Shown here one piece after another: positions 43,549-52,347 of a stretch of 64,000 nucleotides of DNA (within the stretch, counting starts at the first letter, position 1; the number at the start of each line of letters is the position of its first letter). Below the pieces are notes generated by a model. It had not been told where the DNA came from and searched no databases. It saw only the letters and a list, made by a program, of their open reading frames with translations. Where the stretch lies: NCBI GenBank assembly GCA_021325145.1, contig JAJPHR010000097.1, positions 1 through 64,000 of the forward strand. The letters run 5' to 3'. The position numbers were made by a program, and so were the translations under genes. Source of the DNA: Verrucomicrobiota bacterium (GTDB lineage Bacteria; Verrucomicrobiota; Verrucomicrobiia; Limisphaerales; Pedosphaeraceae).

Positions 43549-45189
43549 TCAAGCAGCGCTTGAACCGGATTGAGCACGGCGGCCTCGTCGCGCCGCAATC
43601 CACCACATTAAAATCATCGGGCCCACCCAAAGCAGGTTGAGCCAGTACGAAAAGGGCGAGCGAGCGATGGCCACTGAAGTGTCGAGAAATGAATTCGACC
43701 GCACGAAGGCATGCGCGATTTCATTGTTAGCTTGAGCGGCCACGGCGATGCCGCCCGCCGCGAAACCATGCGCCACTGCCGCCCCGCCCGCAGCCGCATT
43801 CCAGGCAATGGCGCAACCTCCAAATGCCTCCCAGCCCAGCGCCAAACCACCCCAGGACCAAACGCCAAGACTGAACCCGCCCACCGCCAAAAGACCCACC
43901 CCACATCCTCCCCAGGACAGCAAGCCAACGGCAAAACCACCAACGCTTATCGGCGCAATTGCCGTCCCGCCAAAGGCAAACAACAAACCTACCGCGCATG
44001 GACCACCAATCGCGATCCATGCCTTGACCGGTTTTTGGCCCATGAACCCGCCACCAAGGCGAATGTGAATCAACGGCCATCCCAGCAGATTGAATTTGCT
44101 GCGATACTCCCAAGCCGGCGCACCCTGGGCCATCTTTTCCCCATCCGTTCTAAGCACGAGCAGTTTGCGACGAGCACGAACAGACCACACCGAGAGGGCG
44201 ATCACCGACAGCATGTAAGCTAACGCGAGGCCGATGAGCGAACCGGCGAACAACGCCGGACGAGTTTCGGCCAGCGGTCCCACGCAGACCATGAGCAAAA
44301 TGAATACGACAAAAAAACCCAGGATGCAGGCAGTCAGCCGGCGATAAAAGCCTTTGACAAACCCCCGCTGGCCGGGCGTTTGCGCGGCATCAAGCCCGAG
44401 CCGATAGCCGAAGTAATTGCCCAGAACGATCAGCAACGGTCCGAAAATCGCGCCGGCCAGTCCGGTGGCAGCAGCCACTTTGGCAGCTGAACTGCCCTTG
44501 GCTGCGGTCGCGCCGAGCGTGGCTGCATGCCCCGAAAGTGTGAGTGCCGGCAAAGCAGCAACGACGCCCAGCGTAAACGCCTTGCCAGGATTGGTCCGCT
44601 CCAGCGCGCCTTCGACGAAGGCCAGGACCTGTTCGTGCAGCAACTTGCGCCCACGCGAAAGCCTTTGTTTGACGGCGTCTTCGCTCAAGTCCAGCGCCGC
44701 AGCCACACGTTCGATGGATTGATGCTCACGATAAAAAAGGACCAGTGGTTCGCGATAAACTTCCGGGACGCGCTCGACTGAGCGCCAGAGCACCGCTTCT
44801 TCCTCGCGGCTGATCGCGCACTCGTGCGGCAGTGGCTCGCTGGCGGGAGTTTCTGCAATGAGTTCGATGGATTCGGCGGCATGGGCCGGTTCACGGCCCT
44901 GCGAACGGAGCGCGTCGCAAATCCGATGGCGGGCAATCCCGCACAACCACGAGCGAAGTTTGGCCGGCTCGCGCAGGTTGTTGAGTTGCTTCCAGGCGGT
45001 CACAAAAGTTTCCTGCGCCAGATCTTCGCTTTGGCTCAAGCTCCCAGTCGCGCTGTACGCCAGCGAACAGATCAACGATTGATAACGCGCAACGATTTCG
45101 CCGAAGGCTTCGCGGCTGCCCGAAAAGCTGTCGGCCACCAAATCGGCATCGCTTCTATCGGCACTGGTCATTGCAGTTTCGTTCATCAT
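43549..45189 (-). CDS. ECF sigma factor fused to a polytopic membrane domain
   Basis: 546 aa from the first of two adjacent ATGs; the open frame extends upstream only through a heptamer array. Residues 1-175 are an ECF sigma factor: region 2 'AFGEIVARYQSLICSLAYSATGSLSQSEDLAQETFVTAWKQ' region and region 4 'LSEDAVKQRLSRGRKLLHEQ' (helix-turn-helix). Residues 200-350 hold about five hydrophobic helices. Residues 350-520 are Gly/Ala/Trp-rich with repeated 'GG-A-GL' and 'GLLSWGGCGVGLLAVGGFSLGVWSWGGLALG'. The C-terminus adds one more helix. A transcription factor tied to the membrane could be released or regulated by the membrane part in place of an anti-sigma factor. Confidence 0.82.
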   Translation of the reverse strand: MMNETAMTSADRSDADLVADSFSGSREAFGEIVARYQSLICSLAYSATGSLSQSEDLAQETFVTAWKQLNNLREPAKLRSWLCGIARHRICDALRSQGREPAHAAESIELIAETPASEPLPHECAISREEEAVLWRSVERVPEVYREPLVLFYREHQSIERVAAALDLSEDAVKQRLSRGRKLLHEQVLAFVEGALERTNPGKAFTLGVVAALPALTLSGHAATLGATAAKGSSAAKVAAATGLAGAIFGPLLIVLGNYFGYRLGLDAAQTPGQRGFVKGFYRRLTACILGFFVVFILLMVCVGPLAETRPALFAGSLIGLALAYMLSVIALSVWSVRARRKLLVLRTDGEKMAQGAPAWEYRSKFNLLGWPLIHIRLGGGFMGQKPVKAWIAIGGPCAVGLLFAFGGTAIAPISVGGFAVGLLSWGGCGVGLLAVGGFSLGVWSWGGLALGWEAFGGCAIAWNAAAGGAAVAHGFAAGGIAVAAQANNEIAHAFVRSNSFLDTSVAIARSPFSYWLNLLWVGPMILMWWIAARRGRRAQSGSSAA

Positions 45190-45232
45190 GTTATCATATA
45201 GGTCGTAAAAACAGCGGAAAGGTGACAGGAAA

Positions 45233-45294
45233 TAAACACCAAATTCCAAGCGCCAAACTCCAGAGAAATTCCCAGTTCCAAATACCAAAAGCAC
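45233..45294 (+). repeat. Heptamer array e
   Basis: About eight AARYNCC units (AAACACC, AAATTCC, AAGCGCC, AAACTCC, ...AAATACC) directly upstream of the sigma-fusion gene and antisense to it, in the 336-bp divergent interval 45190-45525. The interval holds no other gene; the ORF continuing upstream of the sigma factor start is a translation of this array. Confidence 0.78.
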
Positions 45295-45525
45295 CCACTC
45301 AGGCACAATCTCGACCTTTCTCTTGTGCGCAATGCGCGCACATGCTTCGCCGAATGTTACAAAACCTGTCTCCCTTTGTAGGGGAAATATGAGAAATACT
45401 CCTGTTAAAATTAGGCCATGGGCAAACTTGCCGATACAGACACATCCGCACCAAGCAATGATGAATCGCAGCTTCAACAAACTGCTCGCCCTTTTCGTCG
45501 CCAACCAGTATCGTCTGATGTTGCC

Positions 45526-46287
45526 ATGACTTTGGCTATTGAAACTGGGGGTTTAACACGGCGTTTTGGACAGGTTTGCGCTGTCGATGGTTTGGACCTG
45601 CAAGTGGAGCGGGGGCGCTTCTACGGTTTTCTGGGTCCCAACGGCGCGGGCAAGTCCACCACGATCAAAATGCTCACCGGCCTGCTTGCGCCCACCAGCG
45701 GGTCGATGAACATCCTGGGCGAGGACGTCCGGAACCGCGACAAAGCGCGGGAAGTCAAGCGCCGCATCGGGGTCGTGCCCGAAAATCTGGCTTTGTTCGA
45801 CAACCTGACGGCGCGCGAATATCTTACCTTCGTAGGACGCATGTATCTGTTGCCGTTGCCCACGGTGCGCGAGCGCTGCCAGGAACTGCTGTCCATGATG
45901 AGCCTGGAAAACGAGGAGAAGAAACTCACGCTGGAGTTCTCGCATGGCATGAAAAAGAAACTCGCGCTGGCTGCCGCGCTGATCCCGAACCCCGACCTCC
46001 TGTTCCTCGATGAACCGTTTGAAGGCGTGGATGCGGTCGCCTCGCGCGTGCTGCGGGACATTCTCAAACGCTGCGTGGAACGCGGGGCGACGGTCTTTCT
46101 CACGTCGCATGTGCTCGAAATCGTCGAGAAGCTCTGCACGGACGTGGGCGTGATCGCCAAGGGGAAGCTCGTTTATCAGGGGTCGATGCAGCAAGTGCGT
46201 GAGAGCGGAACGTTGGAAGAAATGTTCATCAAAGCCGTCGGCGGCGATCAGCACGAAAGCCAGAAACTAAGCTGGCTGGAGGGTTGA
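45526..46287 (+). CDS. ABC exporter ATP-binding subunit
   Basis: 253 aa from ATG 45526; an ATG 108 bp upstream in the same frame is less likely because the family starts at 'LAIETGGLTRRFG'. Walker A GPNGAGKST near residue 38, Q-loop 'VVPENLALFDN', signature 'EFSHGMKKKLALAAAL' (the LSGGQ variant common in ABC-2 exporters), Walker B 'DLLFLDEPFEGVD' and switch 'LTSHVLE'. Energises the permease encoded 76 bp downstream. Substrate unknown. Confidence 0.9.
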   Translation: MTLAIETGGLTRRFGQVCAVDGLDLQVERGRFYGFLGPNGAGKSTTIKMLTGLLAPTSGSMNILGEDVRNRDKAREVKRRIGVVPENLALFDNLTAREYLTFVGRMYLLPLPTVRERCQELLSMMSLENEEKKLTLEFSHGMKKKLALAAALIPNPDLLFLDEPFEGVDAVASRVLRDILKRCVERGATVFLTSHVLEIVEKLCTDVGVIAKGKLVYQGSMQQVRESGTLEEMFIKAVGGDQHESQKLSWLEG

Positions 46288-46363
46288 GAATGAAGCGAAT
46301 GCTCCCCTCCCCTTCGTGCTCGTTCTCGATGGTTGCAGAGCCGCGAGCGCTTCGCCAAGGTTT

Positions 46364-48106
46364 ATGAATTGGAGCCAACTTGCCACGGTTATCTGGCTTC
46401 GCTGGCGGTTGACCCGCAATCAGTGGTCCAAGAACCGCAGCGGCCGGGTTGCCGCGATACTCTCAATTATCGCCGTGGTGGCTGGATTGTGCATTGCGGC
46501 CGCCGTGGGAGCGGGCGGCGTGGTGGGAGGCGCGTTGGCACTTGCGGGTGCGTCGCCGCGATTGGTGTTGGTGGTGTGGGATGCGGTGGTGGTGGGATTC
46601 CTTTTCATCTGGCTGCTGGGCGTGCTGACGGAAATCCAGCGTTCGGAAAGCATCGATCTTGCCCGTCTCCTGCATCTGCCCGTGTCGCTCAAAGGGGTTT
46701 TTGCGGTGAACTATCTCGCCTCCCACCTCGCGTTCAGCCTGATCGTCTTCCTGCCCGGAATGCTCGGGCTTTGTCTCGGGTTGCTCTGGAGCAAGGGTTG
46801 GACGATGATTCTGCTCATTCCACTGGTCTTAACTTTCATCTTTATGGTGACGGCATGGACCTATTGTGTGCGCGGGTGGCTGGTATCACTCATGGTGAAC
46901 CCGCGCCGCCGCCGGAACGTCATGGTAGGAATCGCCATGGCAGCGGTTCTCCTGGGGCAACTTCCCAATCTTTACTTCAATGTTTTCGCCCGACGTTCGT
47001 TCCACCCGCCACATCGCGCCGGAAGCCCGCCCGAACCGTTTACCCCGCGGCGCACCGGACTCGATGCGCTTCCACCCAGCTATTTGTCCGCTCATGGGTA
47101 TGTTCCTTTCTTATGGCTGCCGAACGGCGCGATGGCCTTGCAAACTGGGAATGCGTGGCCAGCCGTCTGGGGATCGCTCGGAGCATTTCTGTTGGGCGCA
47201 GCCGGGCTGGCGCGCGCCTACCGGTCCACCATCCGTTTTTATCAGGGCCAGGAAAAGGCGGTGGCGGCAAAGCCCTCCAAGTCAACTAATCCGTCGCCCG
47301 CCCGCGGCAAAAGTCTGCTCGAACGGACCGTGCCGCTGGTGTCCGAAGAAACCGGCGCTCTGGCGCTCGCCTTCTTTCGCTCCCTGAGCCGCGCTCCCGA
47401 GATCAAGATGGCGATGGTTTCCAATGTAGTCGTTCTGGTGGCTGTGGCAGTGGGCGTCTTTTCGCATGTCACCGCCGCGTCGGGCAAAGTGGCCCAACTG
47501 TTCATTGTTCCCGGGGCTGTAGCCGTCACTTTTTTTGGGCTGCTTCAGATCATATTCAATCAATTCGGATTCGAACGGGATGGTTTTCGCGCCCTCGTGT
47601 TGCTGCCGGCGAGCCGGCGTCACGTGCTGCTCGCCAAGAATCTTTCGCTCGCGCCGGTCGTCTGCTTTCTTGGATTGGCCCTGCTGGCGGGCCTTGAATT
47701 CATCGCGCGTCTGCCGCTGGTGACCATGTTGACCGGTTGCTTGCAGCTTGCCGCCATGTTCCTGGTGTTGAATATGGCGGGAAATTTCTGCTCCGTGATG
47801 GTTCCCTACCGCGTCGCCGCCGGATCAATGAAGCCTACCAAAACGTCGGCGATGACCGTACTGATGATTTTTCTCACCCACCTGCTGTTTCCGCTGCTGA
47901 TGATCCCTTTTTTCCTCACACCCGCACTGGCGCTGGTCGCGGAGAATTGGATGGGCTGGTCCGCGGAACTCGTGAATGCCCTGCTCTCTTTGCTCCTGCT
48001 GACGGCGGCATTCTTCACCTACCGATGGAGTCTGGTGCAGCTGGGCAATCTGTTGGAAGATCGCGAGAAGAAGATCCTGCTGGTCGTTTCCCAGGAGGTG
48101 GAGTGA
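46364..48106 (+). CDS. ABC exporter permease subunit (ABC-2 type)
   Basis: 580 aa from ATG 46364. About eleven to twelve hydrophobic helices: a first group at about 28-210 ('RVAAILSIIAVVAGLCIAAAVGAG', 'LAFSLIVFLPGMLGLCLGLLW') and a second from about 345 to 555, with a cytoplasmic/Pro-rich loop between ('PSPARGKSLLERTVPLVSEE'). Works with the preceding ATPase as an exporter of unknown cargo. A family A-like repeat and the methyltransferase gene of the opposite strand follow. Confidence 0.85.
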   Translation: MNWSQLATVIWLRWRLTRNQWSKNRSGRVAAILSIIAVVAGLCIAAAVGAGGVVGGALALAGASPRLVLVVWDAVVVGFLFIWLLGVLTEIQRSESIDLARLLHLPVSLKGVFAVNYLASHLAFSLIVFLPGMLGLCLGLLWSKGWTMILLIPLVLTFIFMVTAWTYCVRGWLVSLMVNPRRRRNVMVGIAMAAVLLGQLPNLYFNVFARRSFHPPHRAGSPPEPFTPRRTGLDALPPSYLSAHGYVPFLWLPNGAMALQTGNAWPAVWGSLGAFLLGAAGLARAYRSTIRFYQGQEKAVAAKPSKSTNPSPARGKSLLERTVPLVSEETGALALAFFRSLSRAPEIKMAMVSNVVVLVAVAVGVFSHVTAASGKVAQLFIVPGAVAVTFFGLLQIIFNQFGFERDGFRALVLLPASRRHVLLAKNLSLAPVVCFLGLALLAGLEFIARLPLVTMLTGCLQLAAMFLVLNMAGNFCSVMVPYRVAAGSMKPTKTSAMTVLMIFLTHLLFPLLMIPFFLTPALALVAENWMGWSAELVNALLSLLLLTAAFFTYRWSLVQLGNLLEDREKKILLVVSQEVE

Positions 48107-48136
48107 GACAAATTTCCGCGCCGCAATTTTGTAAGC

Positions 48137-48210
48137 ACCAAAGGCGCGACTCCATACCAGCCTGGGGCAACGCCTCAGGAATTCGCCTGGTATGAGCTGG
48201 GCCTTTGGCC
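48137..48210. repeat. Palindromic repeat related to family A
   Basis: ACCAAAGGCGCGACTCCATA at the left and TGGTATGAGCTGGGCCTTTG at the right, with inverted ATACCAG/CTGGTAT and CCAAAGGC/GCCTTTGG arms. It lies between the converging ABC permease and methyltransferase genes, and could serve as a bidirectional stop. Confidence 0.65.
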
Positions 48211-48221
48211 CGAGATACTCG

Positions 48222-49487
48222 CTACGCCGTTGCAATGCGCGGTTCGGGCAGCGGGATGATGAACTTGCCCTTGTAGCCGCGTCCCGCCAACTTGGGCATC
48301 AACTCATCCGCGATGTGCCATGAAAGCAGCATTGCGTATTCCGGTTGATCTTCGAACAAACGCGCTTCGTCGAGCACCGGGATGGTCGTGCCGGGAATGT
48401 ATTTGCCGATCTTGTAGGAGCCTTTGATTTCCAGCACGCAATCCAGAATGCCGTCGTCCAGGCCGACGTAATTGATCAAGGTGCTGGCTCGCGAGGGCGC
48501 GCCCAGGCCGTAGATGCGCTGGCCCCTGGCCTTGATGTCCTTGAGGAGCGCGTAAAGGTTGAGCTTGCTCTGCACCACGTTTTTTCGGAACGCCTTGAGC
48601 TTCGCGTCGCTTAGCTCCCGGGCTTCCTCGGCGAGCGTGGCGGCCACGGAATCGCGCACGGGATACTTACCCTTGCGCGCGGAATAAACGCGAATGGAGC
48701 CGCCGTGCGTGGGGATGCGCTTGGTGTGGATAATTTCCAGCCCGTGCATTTCCAGCAGATACTTGAGCGCGGTCACCGAGTAGTAGCGCAGATGCTCGTG
48801 ATAAATGGTATCGTATTGCAGCGTCTCCACCAGGGGCAGGAGGTAATGCGACTCCGAAATGAAGATGCCGTCCTCGGCCAGCAGTTCGCCGATGCAATCC
48901 ACGATTTCGTGGATGTCCTCGATGTGGGCGAAGACATTCGTGGCGGTCACAATTTTAGCGCGCCCATGTTCGGCAACCGCCTTTTTCCCCGCGGCGCGAT
49001 TGAAAAACGAAATGAGCGTGGCAATGCCGCGTTCCTGCGCGAGCTTGCCGGCGTTGGTGGGTTCGATGCCGAAGACGCGCGCGTGGGCGGTGAAATTGCT
49101 CAAAAGCGTGCCGTCGTTGGAACCAATGTCCACAACCAACTCACTCGATTTGAGCGGGTAAAGCGCGGCCACTTCGCGGGAAAGTTCGGCGAAGTTGTCG
49201 CGGAGAATTTTGGTCGTGCCGCTGGTGTAGGGATAAGTCGGCGGGAAGAGGATCGCCGGATCAACCACCAGGCCAAGCTGCACCAACTGGCAGCGGCGGC
49301 ACCGCAGCACCTGGGCGGGGTAGGCAGGCTGCTCCGCTGGACGCGAGCCGATAGCCGGCATCGTGTTCACCGGCGGCAGATAGCCGATAAAAATGATGTC
49401 CTCCAGGTCGGTTGAATCACACACCTGGCATCGTTCCACAACGACGCTGCCGTTGGTTCCTGCCGCAAGTTTCTTTTGATTTTGCAT
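48222..49487 (-). CDS. C-methyltransferase of the sugar type (zinc-binding, class I)
   Basis: 421 aa. The N-terminal zinc site 'CQVCDSTDLEDI...VLRCRRCQLVQLG' (Cys pairs near residues 20 and 62), the SAM motif 'LVVDIGSNDGTLLSNF' near residue 115, and a C-terminal Rossmann-like domain with 'RIYGLGAPSRASTLINYVGL' near residue 325. This three-domain architecture is that of NDP-hexose C-methyltransferases (TylC3/NovU type), which need the histidine-rich 'HEHLRYYSV' segment seen here near residue 230. Last gene of the operon that starts at 53556 or before; 12 bp after the epimerase. Confidence 0.83.
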   Translation of the reverse strand: MQNQKKLAAGTNGSVVVERCQVCDSTDLEDIIFIGYLPPVNTMPAIGSRPAEQPAYPAQVLRCRRCQLVQLGLVVDPAILFPPTYPYTSGTTKILRDNFAELSREVAALYPLKSSELVVDIGSNDGTLLSNFTAHARVFGIEPTNAGKLAQERGIATLISFFNRAAGKKAVAEHGRAKIVTATNVFAHIEDIHEIVDCIGELLAEDGIFISESHYLLPLVETLQYDTIYHEHLRYYSVTALKYLLEMHGLEIIHTKRIPTHGGSIRVYSARKGKYPVRDSVAATLAEEARELSDAKLKAFRKNVVQSKLNLYALLKDIKARGQRIYGLGAPSRASTLINYVGLDDGILDCVLEIKGSYKIGKYIPGTTIPVLDEARLFEDQPEYAMLLSWHIADELMPKLAGRGYKGKFIIPLPEPRIATA

Positions 49488-49499
49488 GTTAAATTCGAT

Positions 49500-50492
49500 T
49501 TATTGCTTTGACGGTTTCAAATGAAGGTTTTGGTCATACCACGGCATCGTGGCCGCGAGACCGTCCGCGAGCGAAACGCGCGGCGCAAAGCCGAGCGCGC
49601 GCAGCTTGTTGATGTTGGGACAGCGCCGCAACGTTCCACCGGCGCGCAACTCACCCGGCACCAGCGCGATTTCGCGATGGTAAAACCTCGCCACCGCCCT
49701 GGCAAGCGTCTCGATGGTGATCTCCTCGTCGTTGCCAATATGATAAATGCCCAGCGGCTCGCCTTTGCCAAGCACGCACATAACGCCATCGATCATGTCG
49801 TCAATGTAGATAAAGGCGCGCGTTTCCTTGCCGGTCCCCTGGATCGGAAACGAAAGCACACCGGACGGCTGTTTGCGGTTCAACTCGGCCAGTCGCGCGG
49901 CGAATTGCGGCACCACGTGTTCCCAACCCATGTTCGGCCCATAAACATTGTGCGGGCGAAAGATGAGCACGCGCGGAATGCGATGGCGGCCGTAATTCAC
50001 CGCGAGCAATTCCGAAATGATTTTTCCGCCGCCGTAGGAATAGCGCGGATTCAACACGTCAGGCACACAGAGTGGCGCGCTTTCATCCGTGGGCACCATG
50101 GGCGGCGTTTGATAAACTTCCGAACTGGAGGCCAGGACCAATTCGGGAATCCCGTGCTCAAGACACGCATCCAGCACGTTGATCATGCCCTTGACGGCCA
50201 CTTCCAGAACCAGGTCGGGCTTGGTGTAGAAAAACTCCGTGCCGTTGACGTAAGCGAGGTGGCAGATGGAGTCCATGCCCTTGGCCGCCGCCGCCACTGC
50301 CGACGGGTTGCGAATGTCCCCGCACGTTATCTCGACATCATTGGCGCATTCGCCGAGCCGGCTGTTCGAGCCGCGCGAATTATCGTCCAGGAGACGGACG
50401 CGCGCGCCCGACTTGACCAGACGCTTGACCAAGGCAGAGCCGATGAAGCCCGTGCCGCCGGTGACCAGATAGGATTTGCCTTTGAAATTCAT
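49500..50492 (-). CDS. NAD-dependent sugar epimerase/dehydratase (extended SDR)
   Basis: 330 aa from ATG 50492. Rossmann 'VTGGTGFIGSALV' (10-22), 'HLAYVNGTEFFY', catalytic Ser in 'LASSSEVYQ' and Tyr-x3-Lys in 'RYSYGGGKIISE' near residue 145, 'RPHNVYGPNMG' typical of UDP-sugar epimerases. Acts on a nucleotide sugar in the cytosol. Its start overlaps the stop of the GT2 gene (ATGA), so they are coupled. Confidence 0.88.
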   Translation of the reverse strand: MNFKGKSYLVTGGTGFIGSALVKRLVKSGARVRLLDDNSRGSNSRLGECANDVEITCGDIRNPSAVAAAAKGMDSICHLAYVNGTEFFYTKPDLVLEVAVKGMINVLDACLEHGIPELVLASSSEVYQTPPMVPTDESAPLCVPDVLNPRYSYGGGKIISELLAVNYGRHRIPRVLIFRPHNVYGPNMGWEHVVPQFAARLAELNRKQPSGVLSFPIQGTGKETRAFIYIDDMIDGVMCVLGKGEPLGIYHIGNDEEITIETLARAVARFYHREIALVPGELRAGGTLRRCPNINKLRALGFAPRVSLADGLAATMPWYDQNLHLKPSKQ

Positions 50493-51271
50493 TTTGCGTG
50501 GATTGTCGCGCCAGCGGCCGCTGGTTTCAATTTCACCGACGCGGGGCCGCGAAAGAGATAGGTGGTCGCGAAGGCGTAACGAAACCACTTGAGGTACTGC
50601 GGCACCCATTTCAGTACCTGGAAGCGGCTTTTGCCCGCCCGCCGCTCGAACCATCCAGCGGGAACCTCACCGATGCGCCAGCCCAACCGATGGCACTTCA
50701 CGAGCAGTTCGATGCTGTAGGCGAAGCCAACAGTCGATTCAATCGGAATGGTGTCGAGCACGCGGCGCGAAAAAATTCTCAACCCGTTGCTGGGATCGCG
50801 CGTCGGAACCCGCGCCAGATAGTGCAGCACGAAAGCCGAACACCGCACCAGCGTGGCCTTCACCCAGGGACAGCCTTTCATGCAGCCGCCGGGGATGAAG
50901 CGGCTGGCGGCGACGATTTCACAACCGTTGCGAAATTTTTCCATCATGGCATCGATCTGCTGCGCATTGTAGTCGTCGTCCGCCGGATACATCAAGACCG
51001 CCGGCGCGGTGCTGTCCTCGAACCCGGTCAGCACAGCGCCCAGTGCGCCTCTGCCCCGGTTCTTTACGAATTGAATCGTAAAACCTTCGGTCGCATAACC
51101 ACGCACCACCGGCAGCGTGTTGTCTTCTTCGCGATCATAGCAGATCAGCACCCGGAACTGGGTTTTTGCGTGCCGTTTGAACGAATCCAGCACCGGAACA
51201 ATGTTCTGCCCCTCGTTGTAAACCGGGATCACAATGTCGAGTTCGGGGGCCATGGACGCAGGAGCAGTCAT
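50489..51271 (-). CDS. Family 2 glycosyltransferase (DPM1-like)
   Basis: 260 aa. GT-A fold: 'LDIVIPVYNEGQNIVPVLDSF' (9-29), 'MYPADDDYNAQQID' with the DxD-like acidic group near residue 96, 'RVPTRDPSNGLRIFSRR' near residue 155 and 'IGEVPAGWFERRAGKSRFQVLKW' near the end. Transfers a sugar from a nucleotide donor to a lipid or glycan acceptor at the inner membrane. Starts on the ATGA overlap with the oxidoreductase stop; central gene of the sugar operon. Confidence 0.88.
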   Translation of the reverse strand: MTAPASMAPELDIVIPVYNEGQNIVPVLDSFKRHAKTQFRVLICYDREEDNTLPVVRGYATEGFTIQFVKNRGRGALGAVLTGFEDSTAPAVLMYPADDDYNAQQIDAMMEKFRNGCEIVAASRFIPGGCMKGCPWVKATLVRCSAFVLHYLARVPTRDPSNGLRIFSRRVLDTIPIESTVGFAYSIELLVKCHRLGWRIGEVPAGWFERRAGKSRFQVLKWVPQYLKWFRYAFATTYLFRGPASVKLKPAAAGATIHAK

Positions 51272-52320
51272 GATTGATCCACGCCTCCCGCAACGGTTTG
51301 CCAGCCGCCCGTCCGGTCCCCGGCGCGTGCGGCGTCGATCAGAATTTGAACCCGCAATCCGTCGCGAAGATTGGGCGAAACTTCACCGCCGGATTCCACC
51401 GCATCCAGAAACCGGCTGACAATTCGGCTTACGGGCGATATACGACCGTCCTGACCACCCGCGTCCTGCATGACTGGAATTTCGTCGAACCGCCCGCTTT
51501 TGCGCGTGGCGACACGCAGTGTGAATCCGCGCATATAATCGGAGGTCGGATTTTCCAGCACGAGGCTCCCGGCGTCGCCATAGACTTCCAGGCGATGGCC
51601 GGGGCCAAGGAAAGCGTCCGCCGCTATCGAAGCGCTGCCTGGAAACCCGGCTTCGAATTCCAGCCACAGGTCAGCCCGCGCCTCCGCTCCGCCACTCTCG
51701 CGCGGTGTCAAACGGGCTGAAAGCCGCGCAATCGGTCCGAACAACCACTCCAGGTAATAGAAGGTGTGTGAAGCGAAGTTATTGAGCGTTCCACCGCCGT
51801 TTTCCAGTTGAGTCTTCCATGAGTGAGTTTGTGCGCGGTAACTGTAGGTTTCCACACGCCAACTCAACACCACCTGCCGGATTTCACCGAGTGAACCCTC
51901 CTGCAGAATCCTTCTGGTCTGCTGCCAGGCATCCATTTCAGCAAACTCGAAATCGATCGCGTGCGCGGCCTTGCTGGCGCGTACTGCGGCCAGCAACTCG
52001 CGCGCCTGGCTGGCATCAAGCGCAAGCGGCTTTTCACAAAAGACATGCTTGCCCGCACGCGCCGCCGCCAGAGCCACCGTCGCCTGGATTCCCGGCGGCG
52101 TGGCGATGGCAACTGCGGAAATGTCCGGGGCGGCGGCCAGTTCATTCCCGTCGCGATACGCGCGTGGGATGTTCAACGCCTGCGCGACCTGTTGAGCACG
52201 GTCGAACCGGCTCGCGCAGATGCCGGCGATCATGCACCGCGCATCGGACCGAAACGCCGGCACCAGCACTTGCTGGCCGAATCCGATGCCGACAACACCG
52301 ATGGAGATGGGTTTGCGCAT
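51268..52320 (-). CDS. Gfo/Idh/MocA-family oxidoreductase
   Basis: 350 aa, no export signal. Rossmann 'GVVGIGFGQQVLVPAF' (8-23), catalytic-Lys motif 'FCEKPLALDASQA' near residue 95, and C-terminal domain with 'LENGGGTLNNFASHTFYYLEW' near residue 170. In polysaccharide operons such proteins (WlbA/KijD10-like) oxidise the C3 or C4 hydroxyl of a nucleotide sugar, which would fit the neighbouring UDP-sugar dehydrogenase. Coupled to the GT2 gene downstream. Confidence 0.88.
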   Translation of the reverse strand: MRKPISIGVVGIGFGQQVLVPAFRSDARCMIAGICASRFDRAQQVAQALNIPRAYRDGNELAAAPDISAVAIATPPGIQATVALAAARAGKHVFCEKPLALDASQARELLAAVRASKAAHAIDFEFAEMDAWQQTRRILQEGSLGEIRQVVLSWRVETYSYRAQTHSWKTQLENGGGTLNNFASHTFYYLEWLFGPIARLSARLTPRESGGAEARADLWLEFEAGFPGSASIAADAFLGPGHRLEVYGDAGSLVLENPTSDYMRGFTLRVATRKSGRFDEIPVMQDAGGQDGRISPVSRIVSRFLDAVESGGEVSPNLRDGLRVQILIDAARAGDRTGGWQTVAGGVDQS

Positions 52321-52347
52321 GAAGCTGAAGATCGCAAGCGTGCCGGC

